From positions 1,906,399 to 1,970,398 of the forward strand of contig SSBO01000001.1 in the NCBI GenBank assembly GCA_005281725.1: DNA of 64,000 nucleotides. Reading direction: 5' to 3'. A program made the translations under genes and the position numbers. Source of the DNA: Wuchereria bancrofti. Its lineage: Eukaryota; Nematoda; Chromadorea; Rhabditida; Onchocercidae. Below the pieces are notes generated by a model that was not told where the DNA came from, ran no database searches, and saw only the letters and a list, made by a program, of their open reading frames with translations. Shown in pieces: positions 45,501 to 57,221 of the stretch; position 1 is the first letter of the stretch, and the number at the start of each line of letters is the position of its first letter.

Positions 45501-48313
45501 TCCTAAATAACGTATATCGTGAAACCTCTATTTCAGCCGACTTAATCACACATGACACGATCGGAGATTATGGAGGATTTGGATCCACTCACTTTTCCAT
45601 TTTCTTTTTTATGTTCCTTACATTTTAAATTTAGTTCACAGAGGAGATAACGAAAACTACGTAATACTTGAGAAATTAGTTTCATCTAAAATTCATTCAC
45701 TGTCGATAATGCAACTTACAGCAATATGAGTTCCTTTGTCATGCGCAGCTTTTAGTGCTTTTAAGCAAAACTCCATGGATTTCTTGCAATGGCCCAGCAC
45801 GTACCTGAAAATACAAACGTTATACAGTTTATTTTCAAAGATAATCTAATTCATTCATTATATTATGAAAAGTAAGCCTAACTAGGGATTAAAAAACTAA
45901 CCATAACAAAGCGCATTGCGTTTGAATTTGAACAAAATTGAGTGTTCCAATATCACCATTGCTTTCTAGCTTATCAATTAATGTATCAGTAAATGAACTA
46001 ATATGCACTGCTTCGACGAATGAACAGTTATTCATGTAATATTTCAGTAGCCTTTAAAAGATTTGATTAAAATCAGCAAAAGAGCTATCAAGAGACAGTC
46101 TGAAGTACCATGCTTCATTTAGCATCATTTAACATGTCAAACGCGACATATTCCAGTGCATTGCTACAAATTGATATAACTAATATAATTTCACAAAAAA
46201 AAAGAGAAAAAAAACATACCAGTAATTTAGTTCAAATAATTTACGTTGACGCAAATGGTGGTCGACTGACAACCAGTTTAGAATTTTTTGACAATATATA
46301 AAGATCTCACCAGGAAGACTAAGTGATCCGTGATCCAAAAGAAAAGTGCCTAAAAACTGTCATTATTATTATTTGCTAAAACAGCCTTTATCTCACTCTA
46401 TCAATTTATTATAACAACTGTTTGCTGATATGAATGCTAATTTGATAATTTTATTCTTCTATTTATGACAATTACCTAAAATGAGTGTACATTCGTATAA
46501 TTCTATATCTTTCGTTTTTGTACGATCCAAAATTCGTCGCTTCAAATCTTCGAATAAAATTCGCTCAATTAAATAACCTTTATTCATTAGTCCATTGAAA
46601 AGCTCATGAACTGTCATTCTGAAAAGTGAAATCTTATTGCATGTATCAGTCATTTAATTTTAACCAACCACTTATCAAACATATAAAATGACAAAACATG
46701 AAATAAATGGTCAGATGTAACCAAATAAATACCGAATAATTCTGATGATAATAGCAAACCTCCTCATTTTCCAATTTAGAATTCTTTGAAATGTGTCGAT
46801 GCTACTCCATTCTTTGCTCAATATAAGAAATTTGTTTTTCTTATATAAACCTACGTGGATCTCAAACAGCAACGGTAATGGCAGAGAATGTGCTTCTGCT
46901 GGCATTCCGCTTATTTTACTCGAGATGTAATCCACGACCGCATTTTCCAGCGATTCTGCAGTGTTTAAATAAAATTAACAGCTGCAAATAAAACTGACAG
47001 TGGTTAAAAACAGAGACGAATCCGTATGAAATAATAAATCTATGGATATCTAAGCGAATACCTTGAATTTCAACAAACTTCTTCTTTTCAAATTCCTTTG
47101 CAAAAAACTTTAATGAAAAATTTTTCATCAAATGCACTGAGAAAAACTCGAAATACTTGAATAATTGGTTTATAATAAAGTTAGTACTTTTGCGTTCATT
47201 TCGAAGAATTTTTCAGACACAATGCAATTAAAGTCAGAAATTTCAATAAATTTTTTTTTTAAGAAAAAAATTTTTTTTTCTTCGTGAAATCTTATAAAAG
47301 GAATTTTTTTAAGATCTACCAGCAATTGTACTTTTGGAGCCACTATGTATTTTCTTTACTTGCTTTATTTACTGCGAAAATATCTGCCCATTGAAAGACT
47401 GATTAGAAATACATGTTATAATTTAGTTGCAAAGATTTGAAGTGAATTTTTTAAAAAATCTACAATAAATTTAAATACTTCAAATATGGTTGAGCAAACA
47501 AACCTGGATTGTTTACTTTTCCGCTTTCTCGATTAAAACTCCTCATTCCCCAGATTTCCAGCAGTTCATCCCATTGACCGAAAATTGGATCAAACAAGCC
47601 TCGCTGCATAACCAACTGTCGCATTTCATCGCGTTGTCTTATCAAATGTTCAATCATATTACGCAGCTCATCAATGAGTCCCACGGCAACACGCTCCATT
47701 CCACCACCCATTATTGGTCGATCATTTGCTCGGTTCACTTCTCTATGAATACTGAATTCCTCGGAAATAATCACCCAACGATATTTTGATTCCCAATAAA
47801 AAATCTTCCATCAGATCGTAAATCCACGAATAAACCTAACCATATATGTGGATGAATCCACAGAATGTCAATGGATCTAGAGAGGATTTGCTGAAATTAC
47901 CTATTGAAAATGAGGAAAGTAATTTAGAAAAAAAAAATCTCACACAATTACGTAAGAAATAAATTAAAAAAAAAAGACTCTATGCAGTTAAATTCCACAA
48001 ATCATAAGCAAATGCATCAAAGAAAACATTCATAAACTGAATTAAATAAAAAACTGAGTTTAAACAAAAAGAAAAAAACCGACTCTCCCAACACCGCAAG
48101 TTGTTCAGCTAACAGAGCATTTGCATTATGTACCAATGCATGAAAATCCCTGTCCAGATGATCCAAATCATTTGGATTTTCATTCTGTTCAACTGCTGGG
48201 AAATTCAAAAAAGGTAAATTGTGTAACATTTGGGCAGCTCGTTGCGCTAAACCTGCCACTCCTTGTTCATTTTCATCTTGCACAACCATCCGCTCCTCAT
48301 CATCATTTGCCAT
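42593..48313 (-). CDS. appbp2: APPBP2 (amyloid protein-binding protein 2) homologue with N-terminal extension
   Basis: Fifteen exons join in phase to 791 residues: 48313-48084, 47751-47504, 47136-47062, 46955-46760, 46618-46476, 46349-46220, 46163-46134 (30 bases), 46051-45902, 45804-45720, 45427-45224, 45013-44886, 44768-44650, 44398-44217, 43813-43648, 42882-42593. From exon 4 (SLENAVVDYISSKI) to the C-terminus it follows human APPBP2 (585 residues). The TPR segments include SEEMFEKALAIKKVVYGAYD, ending in FGEEYSGLGTIYDGMM. APPBP2 is known as a substrate receptor of cullin-2 ubiquitin ligases and as a kinesin-linked binder of the APP tail. Exons 1-3 add about 185 residues of unknown type (acidic MANDDEER start, then IRQRDEMRQLVMQRG). 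They share phases with exon 4 but could be modelled differently. The frame is open above the ATG to an acceptor at 48360. Confidence 0.88.
43082..43318. mobile_element. MITE-like hairpin with AAT-repeat core in APPBP2 intron
   Basis: Arms 43082-43129 and 43271-43318 are inverted copies with only two or three differences (blocks ACTTAGCAATAAGGTCAGA and CTTCAACTCGAAA), separated by about 140 bases of AAT-type repeat. It lies in the last intron of the APPBP2 gene. The form fits a miniature inverted-repeat element or a long hairpin RNA; no target-site duplication was confirmed. Confidence 0.75.
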
Positions 48314-51300
48314 TGCCAATGCCTTACGTAATGAACAACGAAAAACTATCCGTGAAACTGTAAGCAAAAAAGAATATTACTAAACATACGTCATCTAAAC
48401 ATTTCAAATAAGAATTACCAAAGCTTTTTTAAATTCTATAATAACTTACAGCTAAAGTACTAAATTGGTGCAACATCTATTCACATCAAATTTCACAGTT
48501 TTCTTAACATGAATTTTATACAACTTAAAGAGATTCCCACACATGATGCAACATAAACGTGACAGAAGTTACGTATGGGATAACTTAGAAAAGTGACGCA
48601 ATTCAGGTGTGAAGTTGAGACGTAATATAATTTATAATGAATGATTCAGAAATCATCCACGCATAAATTAGAAAGCAAAATGATAAAAAATTTATAAAAT
48701 ATTAAATGTACAAAAGATTAGTAGCAATGGTGCATTGATAGCTGTACTGCAAACTATTCCTTTTACAGGTAACTATCGATTAAATTCTGTTGCAATTATT
48801 CTTTCTACAGGTAACCACTGAGTAACTGTGTAGTGTCATTATTTCCTTCACTGCTAATCGCCAACCAATTATGGACAAAATAAGAATAACTCTGACTAAA
48901 TTATCAAAGTATCCGGAAACGATCGGAAGTAATAAACATACCAACCAGTCAGGAAAAGCCACAAACATCTAACTAATGACCAGAAGAAATGGAAATCCAT
49001 TAAATCCACCACCGCTTGACAAATGACACTGTCAGGAATAATACGTACGGCGGGAATTTGAATCCGATAAATGATTCAGCTAACAATTTTTCAATTGGAA
49101 AAATATGCGATTAATGAATGGAATAAAATTTTACTGATAAAACTATCTGATAAATTTATCTTCTCCTTTCCATTCCATTAATAACACCCTTAAAGAGTTC
49201 GAATATCCAATTATCACAAAAAAGTATTAATGTGATTAACAGGATGACGTACGACATGATGACGTACGAGTGAGATGGTTGTAAATTATTTATTCTTATT
49301 AATTATTTGAGAGATTATAAGATTTGCTGAAAATTTGAAAACTTTTAATACATTCCGTGAAATTGGCATCTCAAATTATCGTATCATCACAACTACGAAT
49401 GAAGAAAAGACAAAGTGATATCATTTTCTCCCTGGAAAAAAAAGAAACTCGAAAAAAAAAAAAGAAAATTTGCATACTTAAAGGTGAATAGTGAAAGAAT
49501 GAATGATTCATTGTTATTTACTATTTGTTTTTCACTATGATAAAGAGAGTTTATCATTTTTTCTCAATTTAACAGATGACGTCAATCAAAAAGTGGCATC
49601 TTTGATTAACTGTACGATAAAAGTACGACTAATATATGTTACTGTCATTTTATTCTTCCCAACATATTTAATTTTTGGCTTGAATGCAAACACTTAACTT
49701 ACCTTAAAATTTAATTCCCTTACTATCATTCATCTCATTTATTCATCATCCATTTCAATTCCGGGACTGATAAGTAAGAAAATTAATCAATTAATTTAGA
49801 AAATTCCCTTTAATTGTTATAATTTTGAAAACTTGAAATTAAGCTTGAAAGAAAAATTATGCTTCGCCAAAATTTTAATCAGATTCATTATATCTCATTT
49901 TATAGCTTTGTTAGAATATTTAACGATTTTTATTAGTTGCAATAATTTGTTTTAAATTAGGTCAGAAATGGGGAAATTCTCTCTTTCATTTCTAGCATGT
50001 TCAAGACAATTAATAGCAGCAGAAAAGAAATTCAACGAAAATGCTTGAGAAGATGAATCATTTTCAAAAATACATTTGAGGTTTAGATAAACTTCATTGT
50101 TACTTTTTAAATATATCATATGAAATTTATTTCTTATCTCTAATTTTTTCTAACTTCATTCTTGGGAAGAATTTAACTCATAGCTAACGCTAAGCTTTGC
50201 TTTCGTAAAATTTTTTCGATTATTTTATATAGTAATCAAGTACGCGTAAAATTAAAGAAAATAGGAGAATGTTTCATAAATTTGTTGAAGTATATTAAAA
50301 TAACTCAAATACAAACAGGTTTTCATGATAACATCCCTATCCATATGACTCCTTGTTGTACAGTTTGATGGCATGCATTCATATTGGACTCTCTCTTTCA
50401 TCTTCAAATATATTGCATGAATAAATTGAAGTGTCAAACAGGAATTAATTGATCATATGCAGCTATTCCTATCAGTTTGATGGTTCATACAAAATTTGCA
50501 TAACACTCAATGCAAAAATGAGATGAAATTAGTAGGAACAATGAAATCTACTCTATTGTATCTTTGGAAAGTAACCTGAAATTTGTTTTACTGCATCTTT
50601 ATAAAAAATATTTCCTCTGCTTATGGCTGAATGTAAGAAGTGAAATTATGAAAGGATCAATCATCAAGAAATGTGCCAATACAGAGGTGTTCAAAGATGT
50701 TTTAATATGACGTACCTATCTTGTTTTTTTCTTTCCAGGGATATCTGGCTTTTGTTTTCATTCATCTAGATATGACTATGAAATGTTACTTTATTACATC
50801 TTTAGCCCAAAGTTTCAATTAAATAACATTGGAGGATGATAAAACATATTTTGTAAAGCACAAAGATATTAGGAGATAATGATTTTCGCCTGTATATGCT
50901 CATGTGCCATGTGAATATACTGAAGTTATTAAAGTCGTTGACAACCCCAATTATTTCAACGTGTGGAGAAAATAAACGATTCAAAAATTTTGATGTCCTA
51001 GCTGATTTTATCCGGAGTCCCAGTGAATCCTTAGTAAAAACTTTCAAATTGCAAGAGTAGATAAAAAGGAAAACATTCTGGAACTCCAGTATCTCAATAA
51101 CATTATCATACATACCGACTTCATGAACCTATTATCATTTACACATATTTGCTTCATCCTGGAAAACTTACCTAGTGTCCCATCACATACTAGGTAATTG
51201 CATGAAAAACCTGAATATCGCTTTAAAATATGTTGAAGAGATAAAGAGCAGGAAGGACAGTATAGGACAATTAATATAGAAATGAAGGAATAGGAACAAA

Positions 51301-52043
51301 ATAAACTGAGCTCTAAATCGATATGACTGACAATCACTTAATATAGAAAACTTAACTTCCTCTGCTACAGTCTGATTTACTCCATTATCTCAAAAACTTC
51401 GAAAGTAAAGCATTAATGGAAGAAAGCAATTGATTTCAATACTTCCTAAATACAGCATGTCAAATGTGTAATATTTATATACTTAATTTCGTGAATCTCA
51501 AACGTTATGATCTCATGATTCGTATCGACAGGAAATCTGTGGTGTCACTCGTAAAGTAAAGTACATTTAAAAATAGCAAAAAAACTTTAGTTTCATTGTA
51601 ACAGCAATTTTTTCTTAACAGACGATACGCTAATAGGAGATCACAAAATTGGAGAAGAGGACAACAATAATAAATTAACTGCACAAATCTGTATACAATC
51701 AGGTGGACTGATGAAAAAATGATTTCGGTGACTGAATTTGTCAATGGCTAAGACGAAAATGACTTCACAACTAATTTCCCTTGCAAGTAATACAATTAGA
51801 CATAGGTAAAACAATATGCAAGGATGAGTAATAAAAGGTGAAATGATAGAAGTGAAGAAATAGTGGTGTATTAGGTATACTATTTAATGTCTAATATCAG
51901 TTAAAAACATATGTCTTATTCAAGCTGTCTGTGAAATTTCAGTCTAAAAATAACATAGACTATTAAAAGGAAATCAACAGACTATAATAAATAACGAAGT
52001 GATAAACAAAATCTTTTAAATTCCCAAAAAATGAAAAAGGAAG
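48314..52043. other. Intergenic 3.7 kb, no gene assigned
   Basis: Contains the APPBP2 leader (acceptor TTGCTTACAG at 48360), two 12-base direct repeats with TGACGTACGA (49243-49254, 49258-49269) and several minus-strand open frames (50802-51113, 51044-51337, 51505-51744). These frames could be exons but match no family that I know and could not be joined with confidence. Confidence 0.45.
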
Positions 52044-54948
52044 TCAAATAATTCTATTTGCGGTACCAAATAAAGAAAAAACAATTGCTCCAACAAAACA
52101 CTGCAAAGATGTAAAAATGAATACGTAAGCCCAAGTACTGCCCGTCTCGTGTAATATATATCCAGCAAGATACACTCCAACAAAACCGGTTATTGCAGAG
52201 AATGCATTGAAAACACCTGGAAATGAAAGAAATTTGAGAAGGAAATTTCACATAGATAAAGAAAATATCATGTTCATGCTGATCGTTTATTTGTACCAAA
52301 AAATGAGTGTAATTTAAAATAGCAAATGAATATCTATCTACATCACTTTTATCATCTTTACAAACCTTAGCATAAGGGATTAAATAATTAATTTCCTATA
52401 CTTTTTGACTAATACTTTCAAAATACCTTAATATAATTTTATTCAAAAACTTCAGTTTTGCAACATTTTGAAACATCCAATGGGATGTGTGGTAAGTTTC
52501 CTAACTGCTTCCTTTGAAACCTAGTAAAATTCTTGTGAATAGTTTTAGAAGCGCAAAATTACCAAAAACTGAGCCAGTATGGTTAGGAGCAAGATCACAT
52601 GGATTCACTGAAACGCCACCATGATGAAAGCCACGTGCTGCCATAGCTAATGTAAAAGTGAATAAAGCTGCACTGAAACTCATAGACTGAGTTGAAATTA
52701 ATAAGCATACTGCAATTGCACTCAATGAAATACCCTGCAAATATGAAAAATTAGTTTATTTGGTAGAAAATTTACAATTATGAACAAAATAACATAAACA
52801 TAGGACAAAAAATTAACCTCCATCAACTTCCTTGTAAGAGTAAGAGAATGCACATAGACAAACAATGTTGTTGCGATAAACGGGGCAAAAAAGGCAGTTA
52901 TAACAATTGCAAGTGAAGGTACTACATTATATATAACTCCTTTGGCATCAGGATATGTATCTGCGAAATAATATGGAAGCCAACTGAACAACGTATAATA
53001 CGCGTTGGCACCACAGTATTGTGCGAACGCTGCTGCCCTTAAAAAACTCGTCCGTGGCATTTGTTAAACACAATGGAACTATCATAGTAATAATTAGTAA
53101 CAAAAAAGTTTACAGTGATAGTAGTAATTAATAACAGAAATAATAATAGAAATAATGAAAGAAATTCCGAAAAAACTTCGGAATATTCACCAGTATTAAT
53201 GAAGGAACCACATGAGCTTCACGTTATTTTGGACAGTTTAAAACAGAAAAAGAGGACAGAATTTTCCAACGCACCAAAACGATCGATGTTTCAGGAGTAT
53301 ATTCCAAGGAACCACATTTTCGGAGGAGCTACTGCCAAATGATTTCCGCAAGCCACTAACTAAGGGAGTTTTCAACTCGTCGCTCTTGCCGTCATCAAAG
53401 TCACTGGATTGGTTACGTGATGTCAACATGAAGCGAAGCAATGCCCACCACAGAAATGACATCAACCCTGAAACTTTACAAGTTTTAGTTTTTGCAAGTA
53501 AAAACTAAAAACAAGCTTTTCAAATGAGCAATAGCAATATTAATCCAATCAAAACGAAACAGTGCAATGCTACCGAGCAGAGCATAATACTATAACTGGA
53601 AACATACCTACACATTGAAATAGGGCACGCCAACCGAAAGTTTCCAGTAATATTGAACCGACTGCACCTGCTAACGCCGTCCTAGAAACCAAAAGTATAA
53701 AGTGTTCAAAAATGCTACCAATTATGACCAAACCTTTTCCAATAAATTTTACGGCAAAACTGCCAAAAAATTAGTGTCTCACCCGAGATGAGATCCTGCC
53801 AGACATATGCCTAATATACGCCCCTTGTCAAAAGACGTCAGATGTCGAGAAGTCATTGAAGCCATCGATGGAAGATGGAAAGCTGCAAGCAAAAATATAT
53901 TGCTTGAAAGGCTTGAACATGTACGCTTTGGCAGATTCAAAATCAACTCGAAGGAAGTGATTCATTTTTTACGCTCTGTAATGCTCGAAATTCTAGAATC
54001 AGCTAGAATGTACCTTGCCCAACACCTGTCGCTGAACGGATGATAATTATAAAAAGCATTGGATGATTTGTAGAGTATGAGAGGTCGAATAGAAGAGGAG
54101 TAAAGAAAGTGAGCAACGCCCATGTTAATGTACAGATTCTCAACACCTTCTCAGCGCCCACACGATCAGCTACATGACCAGCAATTATTTGAGTACAAGC
54201 ATATCCCCAGAAAAACGACGATAATACAGTCCCCTTAAACATGAATTAGCGTTAATTTATATTTTTCCATGCATTGATAATCTGAGGAAAATCGTTTCTA
54301 TCGCTGTAACACGAATAACTGTAACAGTTCATCTTGAACTATTGCGATTAACAGCATATTAAATCATATAATTATCCAGCAAGATAATTAGTGAAAATAA
54401 TGAATACAATAGATATTATAATTGATTTAGTAACATAAATAAACCTTCCTGCTGCTCAAGAGAGAAAATTCAAAAGATAAAACATACTGCATCATTTTTG
54501 TTCCATGAATATTCGTGAGCAATCACTGTAGCACATACTGGTAAAGCAACACGTGCCGCATATAACATAGATGTACCAAGAAACAAATTGGCTGTCCATA
54601 AACGACATTCCTGTCTGAAACATGAATGCTAATTTATCACCAATCAACAATGATACTATCTTAAAATATCGTTTTTGTTCTGTTGAATCATTCCGCAAAG
54701 ATTCATTAAAAAGTGATAGTTTAGGATAAAACCTTCTGACCAACTAAATCTAGTTTAATAAAATTCAAGTAAGCGATGACATCACATGAGAGAATATATT
54801 ATACCGGTCGATAAAAAATGCTAATTACATATTGACTCCAATTAAAAGTGCGAGGATAAAAGAAAAAATAATGTAAATAAACAAACCTGCTCCACAATTT
54901 ATCACAACTGGTAAGACGACTTTCGATATCTTGCTGCAATAACTTCAT
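52044..54948 (-). CDS. SLC17A9-type transporter (vesicular nucleotide transporter, VNUT-like)
   Basis: Nine exons join in frame to 446 residues (human SLC17A9 about 436): 54948-54887, 54614-54488, 54233-54014, 53882-53783, 53681-53608, 53467-53275, 53037-52818, 52734-52563, 52216-52044. The major-facilitator signature lies in VLSSFFWGYACTQIIAG...DRVG. Segments closest to SLC17A9 are ECRLWTANLFLGTSMLYAAR, VPWNILLKHRSFW, YTLFSWLPYYFADTYPDAKG, and GFHHGGVSVNPCDLAPNHTG. SLC17A9 loads ATP and other nucleotides into secretory vesicles or lysosomes using membrane potential and chloride. The start ATG lies about 30 bases after a TTATTCAG acceptor, and a GC-rich hairpin precedes it. Substrate is by homology only. 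Confidence 0.92.
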
Positions 54949-54950
54949 GT

Positions 54951-54974
54951 CGGCGGGCAAAACATAGCCCGCCG
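54951..54974 (-). promoter_or_regulatory. GC-rich hairpin and overlapping uORF just before the SLC17A9 start
   Basis: On the minus strand CGGCGGGC and GCCCGCCG form a perfect 8-bp stem with an 8-base loop, ending two bases before the start codon in otherwise AT-rich DNA. The loop carries an ATG whose six-codon frame ends at a TGA overlapping the main ATG (ATGA). Confidence 0.6.
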
Positions 54975-54979
54975 TACCT

Positions 54980-57221
54980 GAATAATTTCTTTGTTTACTT
55001 TCATTGCTTGAATGTCTAATTCAAATAATTGGAAGAAAGTAGGAATGCTTTTATTTCTACTTTTCTAACACTAACAGAAAATTCCGCCTGGAATGTTCCT
55101 TTTTATACAATGAGGCTTATTAACTTAATTCACGTTACTCTATTAATATGTTACTCTATTAATCTATTAATAATGTGAAAAAAACTACAAAGCATGACAA
55201 CAAAGTAATAACAAGTTGTCATTGTGATACAATTTTCATTCTTTCCCATATTAATTTATTTTTTTTAATTATAGATTATTAACTCTCTAATTGTAGATTA
55301 ATTAGAGACTATTAATTATACAAATTTATTAATAATTATTTAACAGGACTGAAATTTCCCCAGAAATATTTTCCATCATAGGAACTGTTCAATTAAGCCT
55401 CTTTGATCAATTAATGAGCTATCCCTTACTTACTTACTCACACTCCGTAAACCCCGCTTATTCTCAGTATCCGTATCAAGTTATTCAATACAACATACGT
55501 TTCCTTCACGTTCGACCACACGTCGCAAACGTCCTTGACAACACAATTTTATATTATTCACATGAGAAGTAAACTACCACGTATCAATCATCTTCTTTCC
55601 CTCTTCTAAACACACTCTTCTAAAAGTTCTATCTTTCTCTACCTGTCTCGATAAACAATACTCTTTTCTTCCTTTATCAATCTTGCAAAGAAAGGAAATG
55701 ACAAAAATATAATTTTAATGTTAGAAAATGATAGAACCTAAGTCAGAGAGAGAAAAAGAGAGGAAAAGAGAGAGAAGGGAAGAAAGAGAAAGAGAGAGAG
55801 CGGGAGAGATTCACTTGCAATGAATTCATTTCAGTTTTATTCATTTCAAATAAAATCACTGATAAATTTAGGAAGGCAAATAACAGTTTAATCGATAGAA
55901 CTACTTTTCACGATGTGATATTAAAAATGAGAAAATTATTGAACTCTCAATAACTCAGCTAATTCCTCTTTTCTCACTTATTGAGCATAAAACAGACAGC
56001 TATGATTAAATTATTAAAGTATTAGTTAGTGCCAGGTTGAAATACTTATTTTTCACATGTAATGCTATGATGTTATATTTAATGAGTAGAAATCTGATTT
56101 CGGAAATAATTTCAAGAGGGAAAATCTTAGTAATCAGAGCAAATGTAGAAATGTACTTTTTCTCCTATTTTTAATTGCAAAAATTGTAAAGGAGGAGAAA
56201 TAGTCTTTATTTGGTGATAACAATTATAGATAAATTTGTATAGGTGATATCAGTGATGATAACATTGATAAGAAGGAATATATCCGATTGTATTATCATA
56301 CACTGAAACACAGTACTGCTGTTCAATCATTCATTTCTTATATGAAATAGAGAGTCTTTTTTCTTTTTTGAAAAGTCTTTCTTCATTTTTTTTCCTCGGC
56401 TTTTTTGTGAAATAGAAAAGGAAAAAAAAAGAATTATGAATAGATAAAAAATACAAATTTTAAATTGAAAAATATCGATCGATTTCTTTTCTTTGATTAA
56501 AAATCATCAAAGGAATGGTTTCAAAACAAAAGACAATGATACATTTTGCAAAATTTTATTTCTTTGTTTCTTCGCACTTTAAATAAGCTAAAATAACGAT
56601 TAAAATTTATCAATAGGAAAATTGAGCAAAGATTTTATCAAAATTTTCACTGAAACATTTAAACATGAAAGAAATATGAGTGGAGTGGAAATAAGATGAT
56701 AAAACGGGGCAGTGATTAATGATTACATATCAATTGATATGTAATCACTAAATAATTGATTATACGACTAGCACGAATATTTAATGTTTTTTCTTTTTTT
56801 TGCGTTACAGTGGATTATTTCTCGAAGATTATTTCAGAATTTTCCACCAATAATATAATCAGTTCGTAGTTCGACAGTGTATTAATGAAAGGAAAACAAT
56901 GGGTGCAAAAGATTATCATTTTGATATCAGTTATTTCTAAGGAACATTTTGATAATAATCTGTAGATGAATAATCTATGAAACAATATTTTCAATTGTAA
57001 ATTCATTTGAATCAGAAATTATTAGTTCACAATCCCTTATACTTCTTGTTTCATCGTTTTCCTATTTTCGTTCAAATTTGCATAAAATGCAAATTTGATC
57101 AATCACATGAATAAAATTATGAAAAGCAATATATAGCTATCATTTTTTAGCATTTTCACATTAATTGTTAAAGAGTTTAGCGAAATTTGGTAAAAGCAAT
57201 TGTGAAGCATTGTTTTTTGTA
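54980..57221. other. Intergenic 2.2 kb between divergent genes; GA-rich tract
   Basis: Upstream region shared by the SLC17A9-type gene (minus) and the tyrosine kinase gene (plus). A GA-rich simple repeat occupies about 55745-55810. No gene seen. Confidence 0.55.
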
